A stretch of DNA of 64,000 nt from Prochilodus magdalenae. Its lineage: Eukaryota; Chordata; Actinopteri; Characiformes; Prochilodontidae. The stretch is taken from NCBI GenBank assembly GCA_024036415.1, contig JAMWET010001276.1, positions 682,001 through 746,000 on the forward strand, given 5' to 3'. Below, one piece after another: positions 36,241-48,720 of the stretch. Position 1 is the stretch's first letter; each line of letters starts with the position of its first letter. The notes below the pieces were generated by a model that was given only the letters and a program-made list of their open reading frames with translations, ran no database searches and was not told where the DNA came from. The position numbers and the translations under genes were made by a program.

Positions 36241-36359
36241 CCTCCAACCACCCCCACCTCCCCCTTCTGGCTCAACCTTCACTCATCCCTGCACTCCTCC
36301 CTGACTCCTGTCCTACTCCTGCATCTCCTTCCATCCTCTTTCTTCGGCTATTGCTGGAG

Positions 36360-36480
36360 CTTTCTCTCTCTCTCTCTCCCTCTCTCTCTCTCTCTCCCTC
36401 CCTCTCTCTCCCACTCTCTCTGTCTCCTACTTTTGCTCTCGCTTTCTCTCCCTCTCTCCCTCCCACTCGAAACAGCACGC
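36360..36480. repeat. (CT)n-rich low-complexity tract
   Basis: CT dinucleotide runs with CCC interruptions. ORFs on both strands across it are Ser/Leu or Arg/Glu readthrough. Confidence 0.93.
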
Positions 36481-36619
36481 CACCGATCCACTCATACACA
36501 AATGAGCGTCTGGTTGACGGCCATAATCCCTGGCGACTGGAGCTGCAGCTTGCAGACAGGCTACAGCTTATTAGCTTATGGGTGGAAGCTGCGACAACGT
36601 TCTTGTCTTATTGCCTGTA

Positions 36620-37725
36620 GCCCCTAGTGCTTCCTATGAAAAATAAAAATAGCATGGTGGCGTGTACCACGTAAGCTTTGCTTGGGTTGCTTTGTTTACT
36701 TATGTGACATGACTGTTCCTCCATGTTTTGTTGTTGTTCACAATATGTATAACTTTATAACATTAGCCCTAGAGTTATTAACTACTTTTCTGTGCAATTC
36801 AAAACTAATTACATATTTTCATATTGAGTTGCATTGAACACAGTCAATGTGCTTACAGAACAAGGAAAAAATATCTAGTCTTTTCCTTCATCTTTTGTTA
36901 AGTGTCAATACACCACATTAGACAGAACAAGCAGGTTCTGAGCAAAAACAGTAACAAGTTGGCCCCAGTTTATTGAGCCCTCATTTCAGCACTACAAAGA
37001 AGTTTAAGGGGCGTCCTTGACATAAACAATGTAAGAGGAGGCTTCTTCCTGAAACTAGTGAAAGATCCCTACTCTCTAAACAGAAATCCCCCAAATCTGA
37101 GGAACACTTTGTTGATTTTCTAAGCAAAAAATATATTTGCTTTGCTTATTTTATTGCATCATTTATTTATTTTCTAGGTCATACACATTGAAAAATAAGT
37201 GCTTTCTTTCCGTTATCGCTGTTGTTGGAACAAACCGTGTATCTCCAAAATGGTAAATTTACATGAGAAGGAAACACATCCTTAACTTTGAACTGCTATT
37301 ATAGGAACTAGGTCCATCATTAAAATTTACTGCATTGTAAATGCCTTTTGGCCTCTTTTTAATTCTTTAAAAATAACAAAAAAGTTGTTGTTTAATAGCA
37401 GCGATATGGTTATTCAGTAAATAAACAGTGATTGTACATTTTTGGATGCGTGTGTTAACAAAGACGTCATTTGACCAGGGGCCCCCAAACCTTTGCCATA
37501 CAATTGTACTTTTTAAAATTTGTTTTAGGTAATTGGACCTGATGGAACATGGTATAACTTTCTAGAACACATCAACATGATGACAAAAGGTGGCATTTAG
37601 TTTTGCAAAACAACGCATGATAACATTACATCATAATACAATTATACTAAAATCTTATCCTTTATAGCGCCAACTCCATGTCAGAATTTAACTCACTGCT
37701 TAAAACCGCAAATAGGCAGTCATTA
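36620..37725. other. AT-rich spacer
   Basis: No gene or element supported. A phrase near 37478 (CAGGGGCCCCCAAACC) resembles the edge of a common fish repeat but is too short to call. Confidence 0.5.
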
Positions 37726-37729
37726 GCTA

Positions 37730-38015
37730 TCAGGTCCTCACAGGCTTCCCACTGCCAGTAATGCAGCAGGCAAAAGTGTGAACTGGGATTTTCTTTGCAG
37801 GGGTGTCAGTGAGCGTAGGGCATCTGTCTGCTCTTGCTGACTCTTGCTGGCACTGTGGACCATGGCCTTTATTGGCTATTGTCTGTGCCCTGCTGGCTGG
37901 CGTGTGCCAGGACTTGGCATGGCTGCCAACCTGTGATACGGCAGTGGATTACAGCGTGTCAGCGGCTGTTCTGCTCCGCCATGCAGATGTCCTGGAGAGT
38001 TGGAAGAGTGGGGCT
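37730..38015. promoter_or_regulatory. Candidate regulatory block, or exon-like sequence
   Basis: A GC-rich block just left of the GA satellite. On the plus strand TTTTCTTTGCAG (ending at 37800) resembles a splice acceptor and an open frame runs from 37803 for about 70 codons before entering the GA repeat. The encoded sequence is Cys/Leu/Ala-rich without a recognised domain. I consider a non-coding element more likely. Confidence 0.3.
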
Positions 38016-38035
38016 GTGTCCTTCTCTAGAGCACT

Positions 38036-38172
<137 letters not shown>

Positions 38173-38354
38173 GCCAATCTCAGCCAATCCTTTGCATCTA
38201 TCCCTGGGGAGCCAACAAGTGCCAATCAGCATAGCTGAAGAGGCGGGGTGATGGAATAACCAAAATAGCACTGTACCTTTCCTGCAGTGGATACATTACA
38301 TTAGCATTTCACTGTCTGCTGGAATTTGATGCTCCAATGAGGCTCCAGTGACCA

Positions 38355-39020
38355 GGGGCCGGTTGCACCAGCTGTGCAAAAGTTCACTAGTTACCAAGCT
38401 AAGGATTACACATTACTAAACTGCACCACACAAGCTAGCTTTTACCTCATAGTGGTACACGGCCAATGGCAGCAGGAAGACACGTAAACATTGGCATGGT
38501 GGTAGCAGTGCTGGTGATAATGAATGGTTATCAGAGGACAGTTTATCGGTTTATATTGTTTACTTGAAGTGGAAAAAAGAGGGAGGATGCAATGTACTCT
38601 GTTCATTTTTGTAGTATAATGCTACGGTAGTCTGAAAGTTCAATCATGGCTTCACTGTAAACAGTCCAATATCCATCTTCTTGTCTTTTGTCTATTTAAA
38701 CCACTTATATAAAACCTGTGGGAATATGTAAAAAATCGAATGTTGTACTTCAAGAAATGTTCACAATACATTTGTCACAAAGTTTATTGTTTTTAGACAA
38801 CTTATTATCAAAAACTGTGAAAACAGGCATGTTCAACTGAGCTAATTTTGCTTTCTTTATAATGAATCAGGCAGTGGGTGAATGTTCTGATGAAGTAAAC
38901 AGTTATGTTCAGAAAAGCACATTTATTAAATGATATATTTTGTCATCTTGCCCAGCCCTATGTTATCATTGTTACTAGTTAGGACATGACTTTTAAGGAT
39001 TTGTGGTGCAACCGGGTTTA
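38355..39020. mobile_element. PIF/Harbinger-like non-autonomous element
   Basis: The left end reads GGGGCCGGTTGCACCAGC (about 38356) and the right end GTGGTGCAACCGGG (about 39003-39016), an inverted repeat; subterminal parts (TTCACTAGTTAC left, ACTAGTTAGGACATG right) also correspond. The interior is AT-rich and non-coding. I recognise the GGTTGCACCA ends as a common fish repeat family; assignment to PIF/Harbinger is from memory of such elements and uncertain. Confidence 0.55.
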
Positions 39021-39119
39021 GCAAAAGGATTCTAAAACTAACTAGTGTTGACAAAGGCCTTAGTAAAGACCTGACACACAAAAAGGTCTGCTGCATGATT
39101 CCACCTAGGAGAGCTTGCT

Positions 39120-39410
39120 GCAGCAAAATTTAACTCTGCTGTTAATTACCAAGTTTAGTAGGTGTGTTTGAGTAGGGAAGCCCTTTAGAACATACATTTG
39201 GCACCGCTGCTAACAAGAGAGATAAAGAGAGAGGGAGAGAAAGTGAGAGAGTGATAAATAAGTGTGATAAGTACAGACTGGATCTGAATGACATGCGGTA
39301 GGCCTCTTGCTTCTGAAATATGCATGACTTTTTCAGGAGAGAGAAGAGTTAATTTAGGCCGTTCAGCACACTGGGGGTAATTAAAAGAGATGATCAATAG
39401 TGCAAGTCCC
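39120..39410. promoter_or_regulatory. Candidate conserved non-coding element
   Basis: It contains GCTGTTAATTACCAAG near 39137, GAAATATGCATGAC near 39316, GAGTTAATTTAGGCC near 39347 and GGGGTAATTAAAAGAG near 39374, around a short GA-rich run. Confidence 0.42.
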
Positions 39411-39424
39411 CCTCACCTTCTGAT

Positions 39425-40075
39425 AGCAGCTCACAACACAGAAAAATAGTGGGACAAGGAGAGTAGAAGAAGAAGTAGACCTATGTAGATACTTTTACCG
39501 AAGTCTTTTCTCTTGTGTCTTTTTACTAGTGTCATGCATTTATCACTGTGGTTCCTTAATGAACACCATGCATAGCAAATGTTCAGTAAGTAAAATTTAT
39601 TCAACTAAACTTAAAGACCAAACTCACCAAGGTGAATAATGTCACTCCTTAACCCAAATATTAAGCCAACCCTGAACAATAAACATACACACATAGAAAC
39701 TTTGGCCAGAGTTTCTTTGCACAGTATTTGACCTTACTTGTTGTTTGTAAACCTCATTCTTAATTTGTTAATAATAGTTAACTTTGACTACACAGACTAC
39801 ACTATTATTAGGTACCATTTAAACTAAATTGTATCAATTATTAAAAATGAATTAATAATCATTATAAATGAAATATTTCAAACATGTTTATATGTTCCAG
39901 TTAAAATAAAAAACTAGGAAAGCCAAATATCAAATGAAGAGTTTTATTCCAAAAATGTTGTAGATTGATTTGTAACTATTTTCTATGATGCTATTTTTTT
40001 TGCATATACAAAGCTTCCTCCAGACAACACATCATGCAAAAAATATGCTTTGACACAAACCCCTGCAAATATGAT
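39425..40075. other. AT-rich spacer
   Basis: Nothing recognised. Confidence 0.5.
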
Positions 40076-40077
40076 AC

Positions 40078-40320
40078 TCCTACTTAATTACATGAAATGA
40101 CTTAGGCCATTAGAATTAATTCCTCCCAATGAGATTTTGATCACATTCTTCACAGTTGGCAAAGCCCGCATGAGCTGAAAAAGTGAGCTTTAAGTGAGTT
40201 CCCTGAAACCAGAGAGAGAGAGAGAAAGAGAGAGATCTCACCTTTCCGTAAGCTGGACTCCATCATCAATATTCTAGAAGAATCCATAGTTCAGGAATAG
40301 CTAACTAATTAGAGTTGGCT
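40078..40320. promoter_or_regulatory. Candidate conserved non-coding element
   Basis: It contains CCTACTTAATTACATG near 40079, GGCCATTAGAATTAATTCC near 40105 and TGAGATTTTGATCAC near 40130, and is followed by a short GA microsatellite (about 40211-40236). Three ATTA-type cores lie within 60 bases. Confidence 0.42.
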
Positions 40321-40329
40321 TTAAATAAT

Positions 40330-42105
40330 TTAGCTCCTTAACTTACATTGATTTGTCAGTTCTGCACTAGGAGTAGAGCTGTAAAATTGACTATCCTCAA
40401 ACAGACATGCTAGTCTGTGGCTTTATGGGCCCAGATTTCTCTCTTCGTTCTCATACACGTGGTCCTGCTTATAGTCACGCTCCTGTCTCCTGTGCTGGTA
40501 ATACTGATGCCCCAAAGATACCTTTTTGAATCAGTCAACTGATTTATACATGAATGCTGGTAGTTGTTTTGTTCAAAGTATTTTGCATCATGTTTTATTT
40601 ATACAATAGAACATGTCATTATCTTATCAACTGTTGTAAGCATTTTGATCATTCCTGGTACCATGCCTCTGGCATCCGTGATTAAGAGAACGCTACAATA
40701 ATTCTTCCCTGTGTGGGCAATCGACTGCTTAATTTGATATTTAGTTTGAAGGGAATTGTTTAATTATTTTAAGATGGCTGGAAATCAGTCAATCAACTAA
40801 GCAAGGTTAAGTGTGGTTACAGACCAGGAGGCAAAATCAGTGTTGAACTGGCTTAGTATGTGTTGTTCTTGTGTGATTGAATGCTGTATTTGGTTGGTGT
40901 TGAAAACTGGGAAATACAATGATCCCATTTGTAAATTGCCTCTAAACAGCCAACAAAGCTGAATTTGCAAATAAGAAACAACATGATCAGATATAATGTA
41001 TGACGCAAGCTTTCTTCTTTTTCATTCGGGTTTATAATTAAAGTTGTTGTGAACATGAAGAAAATGTACTGATATAACACATCTGCATAGTGATCTATTA
41101 ATGTTTTTTTTTTTTTTTTTTTGAGTTTGCACCCCAACTTTACAAAGTTGCCTACAGCATGATAGTATAAGAAATACTGTGATTGTAGATGACCAGAGAA
41201 CTCTGAGAACTTTTTTGAGTTTTGGTTGTCTTTTGCTTTGAGCTGAAAGGCCAGATGTCACGTTTTTGTGAAGAAGAGGTAGGACTTACAAGTAGAAGAG
41301 GGAAGAGAATGTTGAGATATGTACTAGAAAATCTACTAGATGCTGAATTAGAGGAATGAGGGGCTTTAGGCATGATTTTTCTACCAAATTCAGTTAGCCC
41401 ATAACTACATGTAGGAAAGAAAAAGAAAGATTAGTATGTGCATCCTCCTAATTAGCAAATGAATACATAATTTAATGCCTTTAATTCCTAGTACTCTGCC
41501 TTTCTCTGCATGGTCTACATAGGCACATGTCTCCTATGCAATATATCTCAAGTCAGAAAACCAACCACCTCTGCCCCCTTTCAGGATTATGACAACTTAA
41601 ATAGTTATGGTAAATTAAAAAAATAGCTAACTCACCAGTTAAAGCAATGGTACAAAACTCCAATCCTAAGGGGCCAGATTCCTCCACAGTTTGTCACTGA
41701 TTCACTGATTCACAGAGTTTAGCAGGTGTTCTATAGTAGAGAAATAAGAAAACTGTGCTGGATTTTGTCCCTCATTTCCCCACCCTTGAGTAATAGCGAC
41801 ACAGCTAATTAGCATGCAAATGCCCTAGATGTGCTCAGAACTGTAAAATGGACATTTAACATGTTTGTTCATCAAAAATATATATATTCAGTGATACCAT
41901 ACACTCAGATAACTTTTAGTCAGATAACTTTTGAAGCTTCCTTCATCATTTTCAAGTCATGCTACAAGAAGCTTGATGAACAATAACAGGTTAGAAACAG
42001 AATTAATGCACCCCCTAATTCAGTGCTCAGAGTTGCCAGTGTTTTTGTCCTATCTCAAGCCGAGAAGACAAGCTGAAAGGTTCAGCACAAAAGAAAATCA
42101 CACCA
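40330..42105. other. AT-rich spacer with one repeat fragment
   Basis: No gene recognised. A poly-T run lies at about 41104-41122. From 41640 to about 41830 there is a decayed member of the short inverted-repeat family (ACAAAACTCCAATCCTAAGG at its left). Confidence 0.5.
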
Positions 42106-42109
42106 CTAA

Positions 42110-42545
42110 AATCTTGTGACAGAGACTTGAGCATGTGTGGCCACTTCAGCTGACCCACTCTGGGGAGCAAAGACGGGGCCTGCATCTGAGAATTGCCATC
42201 GATGCTGGTTTGGGAAACCGTCGGTGTGATGTGTTCAATATGTGTACATTTCCAGCGATATTGAATAGTGCGCCTCTGTAGCTCGGCCTGGTATGGTGTG
42301 GAATAAGAATGGCCTGACCTATAGCACTTCAGACGAAATTGCCTCACAATGAGCGCTGGCCTGCATCGATTATGCCCCAAGTGTTTACAGCAGCAGTGGC
42401 CACTCTGGCTCTAAACGAGTGGCTGACTGTCGGCCAGACTCAAACTCTGATGGGCGTCCTCATTAGGTTGACAGGAATCGGAGACGGCCAGTTCTCCTTT
42501 ACCTGTCCAGGTCCAGGACAGTGCTGTGAATGGGCTGAATAAATG
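42110..42545. promoter_or_regulatory. Candidate conserved non-coding element
   Basis: A long GC-balanced, non-repetitive block with CpG sites and sharp borders. It includes TGCCATCGATGCTGG near 42195, AATATGTGTACATTTCCAGCG near 42237 and GTCCTCATTAGGTTGACAGG near 42456. ORFs overlap on both strands (42027-42380 minus, 42339-42542 plus) without domains. It could also be a well-preserved repeat family; a genome copy count would decide. Confidence 0.38.
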
Positions 42546-42547
42546 GG

Positions 42548-42895
42548 GTGACCAATGAATTTAATACAGCTTATCAAATTTGGTTTCCAGATTGTCCTAA
42601 GAATGATTTAAGTTTTAAGTTCTCTGAATCTTCTTTTAATATTGTGCAGTTTTTTGTAAAAGAAGACTTTAGAAGTTTTCTTGGTGTGTACAGCATTCCC
42701 TGGATGATCCATTCTCAGAATTTGGTTATAGCCGCTTTAACTTGTTTAAGTCTGCTGCCAGAGAAGTTAGGTCACATGCATGTCCACACTGTAAACATTA
42801 AGAATGAAACTTTTCCATGTTTGTATACTGTCATTATAGGAAAAACATTCCAGCAGTGGGAGTATTTTCATTTAGGCCCGATACCACAGCATTAA
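42548..42895 (+). other. Orphan 115-codon ORF, probably chance
   Basis: An open frame in otherwise AT-rich sequence encodes 115 residues with mixed hydrophobic and aromatic composition. No signal peptide, transmembrane helix or known motif is clear. There is no obvious promoter or splice context. Confidence 0.15.
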
Positions 42896-42899
42896 CTAT

Positions 42900-43850
42900 A
42901 TTGTAGTAACATTGCACAGCTAGCTGATGTCATTGCGGGTGTTGTCGTGAGATCCTTCGTAGATAAAGTTATGCAGGTATTTCTTGACCAAAAGCTTGCA
43001 GACATTGTAAAAGTTGCTTCTCTCTGAAAATGTGAACTCTTCCACCAGAATGACATCTTTCATGGTAAAATTAGTTGGAGCTTTTTGTGTGCTGTCATGT
43101 TTCTGTCACTGTATAAAAGATGCATGATTCTTCGTTTATTGCTGAATGGACCGGGAGTGTGACCTCATTCAGAATGCCTTTAGATCAGTAGGCACTTATT
43201 ATCAAAAGTAAAGTTGAAATAACTTACTACCAGTATAAAGTTACATTACGTTTGTGATACAAACTAAAGACTAAATCTGCACATTTCTGTTCTTCTTAGA
43301 TCACATGCTTTACAATTCTATTGTAACATAAAGCACTGAGAAATTGTATTAATGAAGAAGACAGATCAGGTTAGCCACATTTTTTTGGCACTGGCCTAAA
43401 GGGTTAACCATCAAAGATTGTCTTTTTTAAGATCCACATTCAATTGGTGCGTGGTATTAGCACTGGAAAGAATCAAGGAAGGAATGCTGTTACTGAATTA
43501 AATTGTAAATTAAAAATATATAAGAATATTATTATGATTTAAACGCTTCCAGCATATGACTTCTTGGTCCCTCATTCTAATCAGTTCTTGGCTGTGCTGT
43601 CTTTGTGCAGTTAATGAGGTGGGAAAGAATGAAGACCTCCAATCATATACCTAGATTCAATGAAGACTGAGAAAAGGCATTCATTTCTCTTTAACTCTCA
43701 GACACTTCAGAAATGCATCGTTAAGTTATGGCTCATTATGTCTTTCTCTTGCTTATCCGCTCTGTACTAAAATTGCTACTCTTTGCATTTCTTGGGGTAA
43801 AGTTAAAAAGTTACAGAACTGAGCTACACAAATATCATATTCTAGGATGT
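42900..43850. other. AT-rich spacer
   Basis: Nothing recognised. Confidence 0.5.
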
Positions 43851-43859
43851 TCTGCTTCT

Positions 43860-44690
43860 TGTAATTACAGTCTCCGTTCAGGCTCATCTGACCGATGATT
43901 TTGAATGGTTCTGGCTACACACATACAGCCTCTTATTTACCTGAATGCCACATTGACCAGAGACGTGATAAAACCCATAACTCATACCCTTCAAAACTTG
44001 AAAAAGCAAAGAAAGCGACAACAACAGCATTTTGTCACAGTGCCACGTCAATCAAGAAGGTTGAAAAGCGCCAGCTATATTTTTCAAGCGGGCTGTTGTG
44101 GTCAGAGTCCAGTAAACACGCAGCAGGGAGCGGGCGTGGGGGTGGTAGCGGAGGTTGAGGTGGCGGTAGTAGTGAGGATTTTCATTGAACATAAGTCACA
44201 CTGTAGCCCTCTCTGTTACTCTCCGTCTCCCTCCCACAATCCCCTGGTGTGAGTGAGCCAGCAGAATGGATGTGCTATGGGCCAGCTGAGCCAGAGGGAC
44301 GCTAAGGCAAGCTGATTAACGGCATGTGGAGCCTCTCCAGCCTCATGGACACACCACTTGTGCTCACAGCAGGAGAACGGCACTGGCCATGAACTGAAGC
44401 CCTGTCGCTTTAGCTCAGTGTAGAGAGGCCCTGTCGTTTTGCGTCCAAGCGTAGTGGAACACATAGAGGCAGTGCACACATGCGCACAAGTACACACACA
44501 TACACAGACACACTCATTACGCACCATCGTATGTGATCTGTCCGCCTCTTTGCACCGCCACCCCTGCATGAGCTCAAAATAAGTGGACTTATCAAATGCA
44601 GTCCCTTGCCTTCAAAGGCTGCACCAGGAAAACCTGTGAGTCCTGCCATATGTCTGAAATGTGAAAGTAAATCGTACTGCATTAACGGCC
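43860..44690. promoter_or_regulatory. Candidate conserved non-coding cluster
   Basis: GC-richer block with GTAATTACAGTCTCCG near 43861, AGCTGATTAACGGCATG near 44309 and a right end with GCATTAACGGCC near 44680. The middle (44120-44180) is a GGTGG/GCGGT low-complexity run. An AC-rich run lies at about 44490-44515. ORFs on both strands have no domains. Confidence 0.35.
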
Positions 44691-44999
44691 GCTGCTCATT
44701 TCATTGCAGTGACATCTTAAGCATCCTAAATCTTAAATGTATTCTGTATATCTAACATTTTACCTAAGATTCCACATATATCTAGTCGTTTTTACAAGAC
44801 CTATAACCCTTAGCATATTTCAAGACAGACAACTGTTTCATTGTGACAGAGCAGAGCTAATTGTAAAATTGCATTTCTACACAAATAGTGATAGCATTTA
44901 ACATAGGGAGCCTAACCTTATGTAACAATCAAGCAGTGATATTGCAAGATCAAACAGTTTGACCCAACCAGCCTTTTTAAGTGAGCTCAATTTAAGAGT

Positions 45000-45560
45000 T
45001 CTATCAACGCGTGTGCGGTTCGTTCACACTCGTTGGTTGGAGTGACACGTGCTCCCATGTTGTTTTTTGCATAATTGATCGGATGTTAATCAAAGCGGCA
45101 GCATATCGAACCCGGCTCTCCCACGCAGGCACGCAAGTCGAGAGAGAGACAGTGAGCTTTCTTTAGCAGTGCAATAATGAGCAAGCGCGCTCCATCCAAG
45201 ACAGGCATCTGACGAATGTGACGATGTGACAGAGAAACACAATAAAAGGCCAACTCGTGTGCACGCTTGTGTTGTGTACTGCTCAGAGAGATTTAAAGCC
45301 AGTGTTGGGGGTTGGGGGGGTGGGGGGGGCGTGTCTGCATATGGCCATAAAAAAGAACATACACAGAGAGGAAAGGAGGATGTGAAGGGTGAAGTGGTGA
45401 ATGCAGTGGCAGTGGCATGAAGAATGAAGTCACCTGGCTTTCACCAAGCTTTGAAGGTCAAGGAGAAGCTCCTGCATATTCATGGCAGGGGGGACCAGCA
45501 TGAGGATCGATGGGTTTTAATTGTTTTTTCCTGGGCTGGGGAAGGAAGTGCCAGCAGCTA
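45000..45560. promoter_or_regulatory. Candidate conserved non-coding element
   Basis: The left part (45005-45210) has CpG-rich, non-repetitive sequence with TTGCATAATTGATCGG near 45067 and GTTAATCAAAGCGGC near 45085. The right part includes GGGTTTTAATTG near 45510. A G-rich tract at 45306-45329 (runs of four, seven and eight G) splits the block and could form a G-quadruplex. Confidence 0.45.
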
Positions 45561-46026
45561 TTGATTGGCTTCAGACAAGGCCACTTACATGTCAGATGTG
45601 TGTGTGTGGGGAGGTGGGGGTGATTTTGGGGGGCATCACCTAGGCTTGTGGCAGACAAGAGGGAAATGTGACAAGACACAGTGGCGACATGAAACACAAC
45701 ATCCGCGTCTGTCTTGCAGGTGTGTGTGTGCTTGGGGTGTTGCGTATGTGCTTGCACACTGCACCCTAATCTTGTGTCAGGGGGTGAGGCGGGGAAAGGC
45801 AGGATAGGTGCATTATGGAGTGTGTGTGGTTCATTATAGAGTGTGTGGGGCAGTGTATAATCTCACACTCCCTCACTAAGCAGTGTCAGTGCAGCTGTTC
45901 TTACTGAGACTGCACTGCCGCTGAGCCACTTCTGGCTTTTTGGACTGCGTCCCTCAGTGAGCAGTTTAGCTGTTTCCTAAATATACATTCTGGTAGATCT
46001 TTTTGGGTGTTTGTTGTATATACACA

Positions 46027-46440
46027 TACACTGCTCCGCCCAAAAGAAGGGCATTACCTGGATTTAACTAAGCAAAATAGTAAGAGCCTCCAATTGGATA
46101 ATTACTACATGAGTGATTATGTTTAAGCTGGCAACAGGCTATTTAACCCTAACTGATGCAGTGAGTAGCTTTTCATTTGTTAAATAACCATGTAAAAAAG
46201 ACACATCCTCTGGTCGTGGAAAAGATGTGTTTCAAAAGGGTCAAATTATTGGCGTGCATCACGCTGAGAAAACGTCTTTTGCTAAAACTACTAAAATCGG
46301 GTGAAGAACTGTCCAATGCATTATTAAAAAGTGGAAGGACAGTGGGGGAACATAATCTTCGAGGAAAGAATGTGTTTGGGAAAAAATATTGAATGATCAT
46401 GATCGGTGATCACCTAAATGTTTGAGTTCAGGCATTCATG
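46027..46440 (+). mobile_element. 5' fragment of a Tc1-like element
   Basis: It starts at TA followed by CACTGCTCCGCC, a terminal sequence of a fish Tc1-like family. The leader (46070-46170) with CAATTGGATAATTAC and GGCTATTTAACCC also fits that family. From about 46230 one frame encodes F-Q-K-G-Q-I-I-G-V-H-H and then R-T-V-Q-C-I-I-K-K-W-K-D-S-G, the N-terminal helix-turn-helix of the transposase, interrupted by several stop codons. Similarity ends near 46440; catalytic domain and right inverted repeat are absent. A dead, 3'-truncated copy. Confidence 0.82.
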
Positions 46441-46449
46441 AGTTTGCCA

Positions 46450-47590
46450 TCAAACAGGTAATACTGAAATATTGTTCAAGATTGTGTTGATTTAGCCAAT
46501 TAACTATAGTACTATGAAACAATGGGACTGTGTATGGTTTACCTTATAACCAAAAAAACACTAAAATAATTACAGGTGATATTCTTAACCTTGGTATTTA
46601 TTAAAAATCCAGTACTGTAGTTCAGAGCCAGTAAAAAGTGTTTGATATTTTGTGATCAGATAAGCCAGAAATCTACTGACTAAAAGTCATGCATTTCATA
46701 CTAACCTTGCCCCTGTGTGTGAAACTTGGGTGGGAGACCTGAACAAGCTGCTTGGCTCTGTTTGAGAGGGCAGACCAGTCTGTCCGGAGAGGGTGCAGTG
46801 TGGATGTATTCCAGGTAGAAATTGAAGTCAATGCCATCGTTCAACTCTGGACCACATGAGGCCATGACTGCTTGACAAAGGGTAGCACCTGCAATCTGCA
46901 GACCAGTGGCCTCATTTTATGGAGGTAAAGGTTGACCACATACCAACATCAGTCACACACCAGACCAGACCATGGTCTCAATCACGTTCAGGTGAAAAGG
47001 AAAATGCATCGTTTAGCTTGTTGCCCAAAGTTCCTGGCAGCTCTGTAACAAGAATAAAATACCGATCCATGTTTTTACATCAGTGTGGCTAAAACGGCAC
47101 ATGGAACATTTGACAAACTTTATTTTCAGTTGTGTGCAACATAAATACACAAAGCAATGTACAAGTGTTCACTGACTGGTAGAAACGCTCTGATTTGGCA
47201 CCTATAATCCAGACTTTTGTTTTTTATTGTTTTTTTAAATGTTATACTCAGCAAATAAACAGACAATGTAGACTAATAATACACACTGAATTCTCACTTT
47301 GTGTTAATGGAATTAAGTGCATTACATGCAGCTAATAGGTAGTAATGATTGCATTACAGGCAAACTTCCTGTTCAATCAGATAAAACAAGTGTAAAATGC
47401 TCCACTTCAAGTGTAACAGCAAAAATCCCTGTTATTTACACACCGGAATAAAGATTTTTATGAATCAAATATTAGATCAGTACTGGGTATTTAAGGTCCA
47501 GTTTATCTATCAGAATAAGTGTCTGGGAGATAAAGTCAAATTAGTGCATCACTGTGGTTGGATGGGAGTGAGTTATTTTCACTATATAAC
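46450..47590. other. Spacer; one GC-balanced stretch of unknown nature
   Basis: From 46690 to 47050 the sequence is more balanced and may be a decayed repeat (GTGAAACTTGGGTGGGAG near 46719). The rest is AT-rich. No gene supported. Confidence 0.45.
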
Positions 47591-47599
47591 TACTGCGAT

Positions 47600-48030
47600 T
47601 TTAACAGCTTGTCTTTTAATGCAATTTTCTTAAAGGGCCTTACATGCTGTTACGCTGAGGGAAATCAGAGCAATGAATTAGCCTTTCATTCTGTTCCTTC
47701 CACTTTGATATTGCTCTTTCTTCTCCTCAAGTCTCTCTCTTTGCCGTTTCAAGCCTTCCTCTGCCAATGTGGGGATAATCAGCATTTGCTGAAGCAGAGC
47801 ATAGAAACATTTAAGTGGAAAGGGGAGAAGAAGATTGCGGGAGCTACCGAGGAATAACACACAAGGCCGCCGTGCTGCTGTCAAATCACGGCCGATTTTC
47901 TGTAATAGATTCTCCTGCAGACACTCAATCCCGTTCAGAGGCGATCCTCTTTTATCCCGGAGCATCAAATATTTAAACACTCGTATTAGTGCTGGTGTCA
48001 TCTCCTCAACCTGGAGCTTATGGCTTCAAT
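47600..48030. promoter_or_regulatory. Candidate conserved non-coding element
   Basis: It contains GCAATGAATTAGCC near 47671, GGGGATAATCAGCATTTGC near 47771, GTAATAGATTCTCC near 47901 and GAGCATCAAATATTTAAAC near 47960. It is non-repetitive and has CpG sites. The overlapping 99- and 107-codon ORFs on opposite strands argue for a constrained non-coding block and not an exon. Confidence 0.48.
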
Positions 48031-48249
48031 CTCTTTAGCACCTTTTCTCTCTCCCTCACTCTCTCTCTTTCCGCCTCTGTTCTCCTTCCCATTTCCCCTT
48101 ACAATATCCACAGTGTTATCTCTGCCAGCTTCCATATACCCTTCTTATCATTTTATATTTCCAATACTTTAAATCGTCCCCCCATCCACCCTCCCTTTAC
48201 TCGCCTCTTTTTTGGATTGTGCCTCCCTCTCCCTTCTTCCCTTTCACTC

Positions 48250-48720
48250 TTTCTGTCGCCTTTCAATCCAGAAGAGACGAAGCTTACAGATTGCCAGGAG
48301 AAGGAGATGGAGAACAGGGGGAGGAAAGCAGGGAGAGATGGCTAGCGGGGGAGAAAAGCCAGGGCGACAGCGGCGCGCTTGACTGATGCTTTTCAAGAGG
48401 GGCAGTCTAGCTTGTCAAATCGGCCGGCTGCAGGAAAAAAAGAAAGAATTGGCATATCTATTCAGCTTACTGTGAGATGTCATGCAACACAGTTTCATAT
48501 TCCCTGATAAGGCGCAATAAAGCGATTGCCAGGGAGAGAGCGCCAGTGAGAAAGGCTTTTCTGGGACAGTGTTCTGTTCGCCGAGGGGGGAGGATGAAAG
48601 AGATCGAACAGAGGTAGAGGGGGACTGGCCTGACTAGCCACACTTCCTTGCTTGTGTATGTGTGTGCGCCCAGTAGGGGCAAAATGCTTTTTTGTCATCT
48701 TTGATGAGTTTGTGGAGCGT
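48250..48720. promoter_or_regulatory. Candidate conserved non-coding element
   Basis: Continues the preceding cluster after a CT-rich stretch (48030-48250). It contains GGGGCAGTCTAGCTTGTCAA near 48399, GGCATATCTATTCAGC near 48451, CCCTGATAAGGCGCAATAAAG near 48502 and GCGATTGCCAGG near 48523. Sharp edges and low repeat content. Confidence 0.45.

Noticed and set aside
42027..42380. 117-codon minus-strand ORF
   Set aside because: Overlaps a plus-strand ORF in the same block, lacks a domain and has no exon signals.
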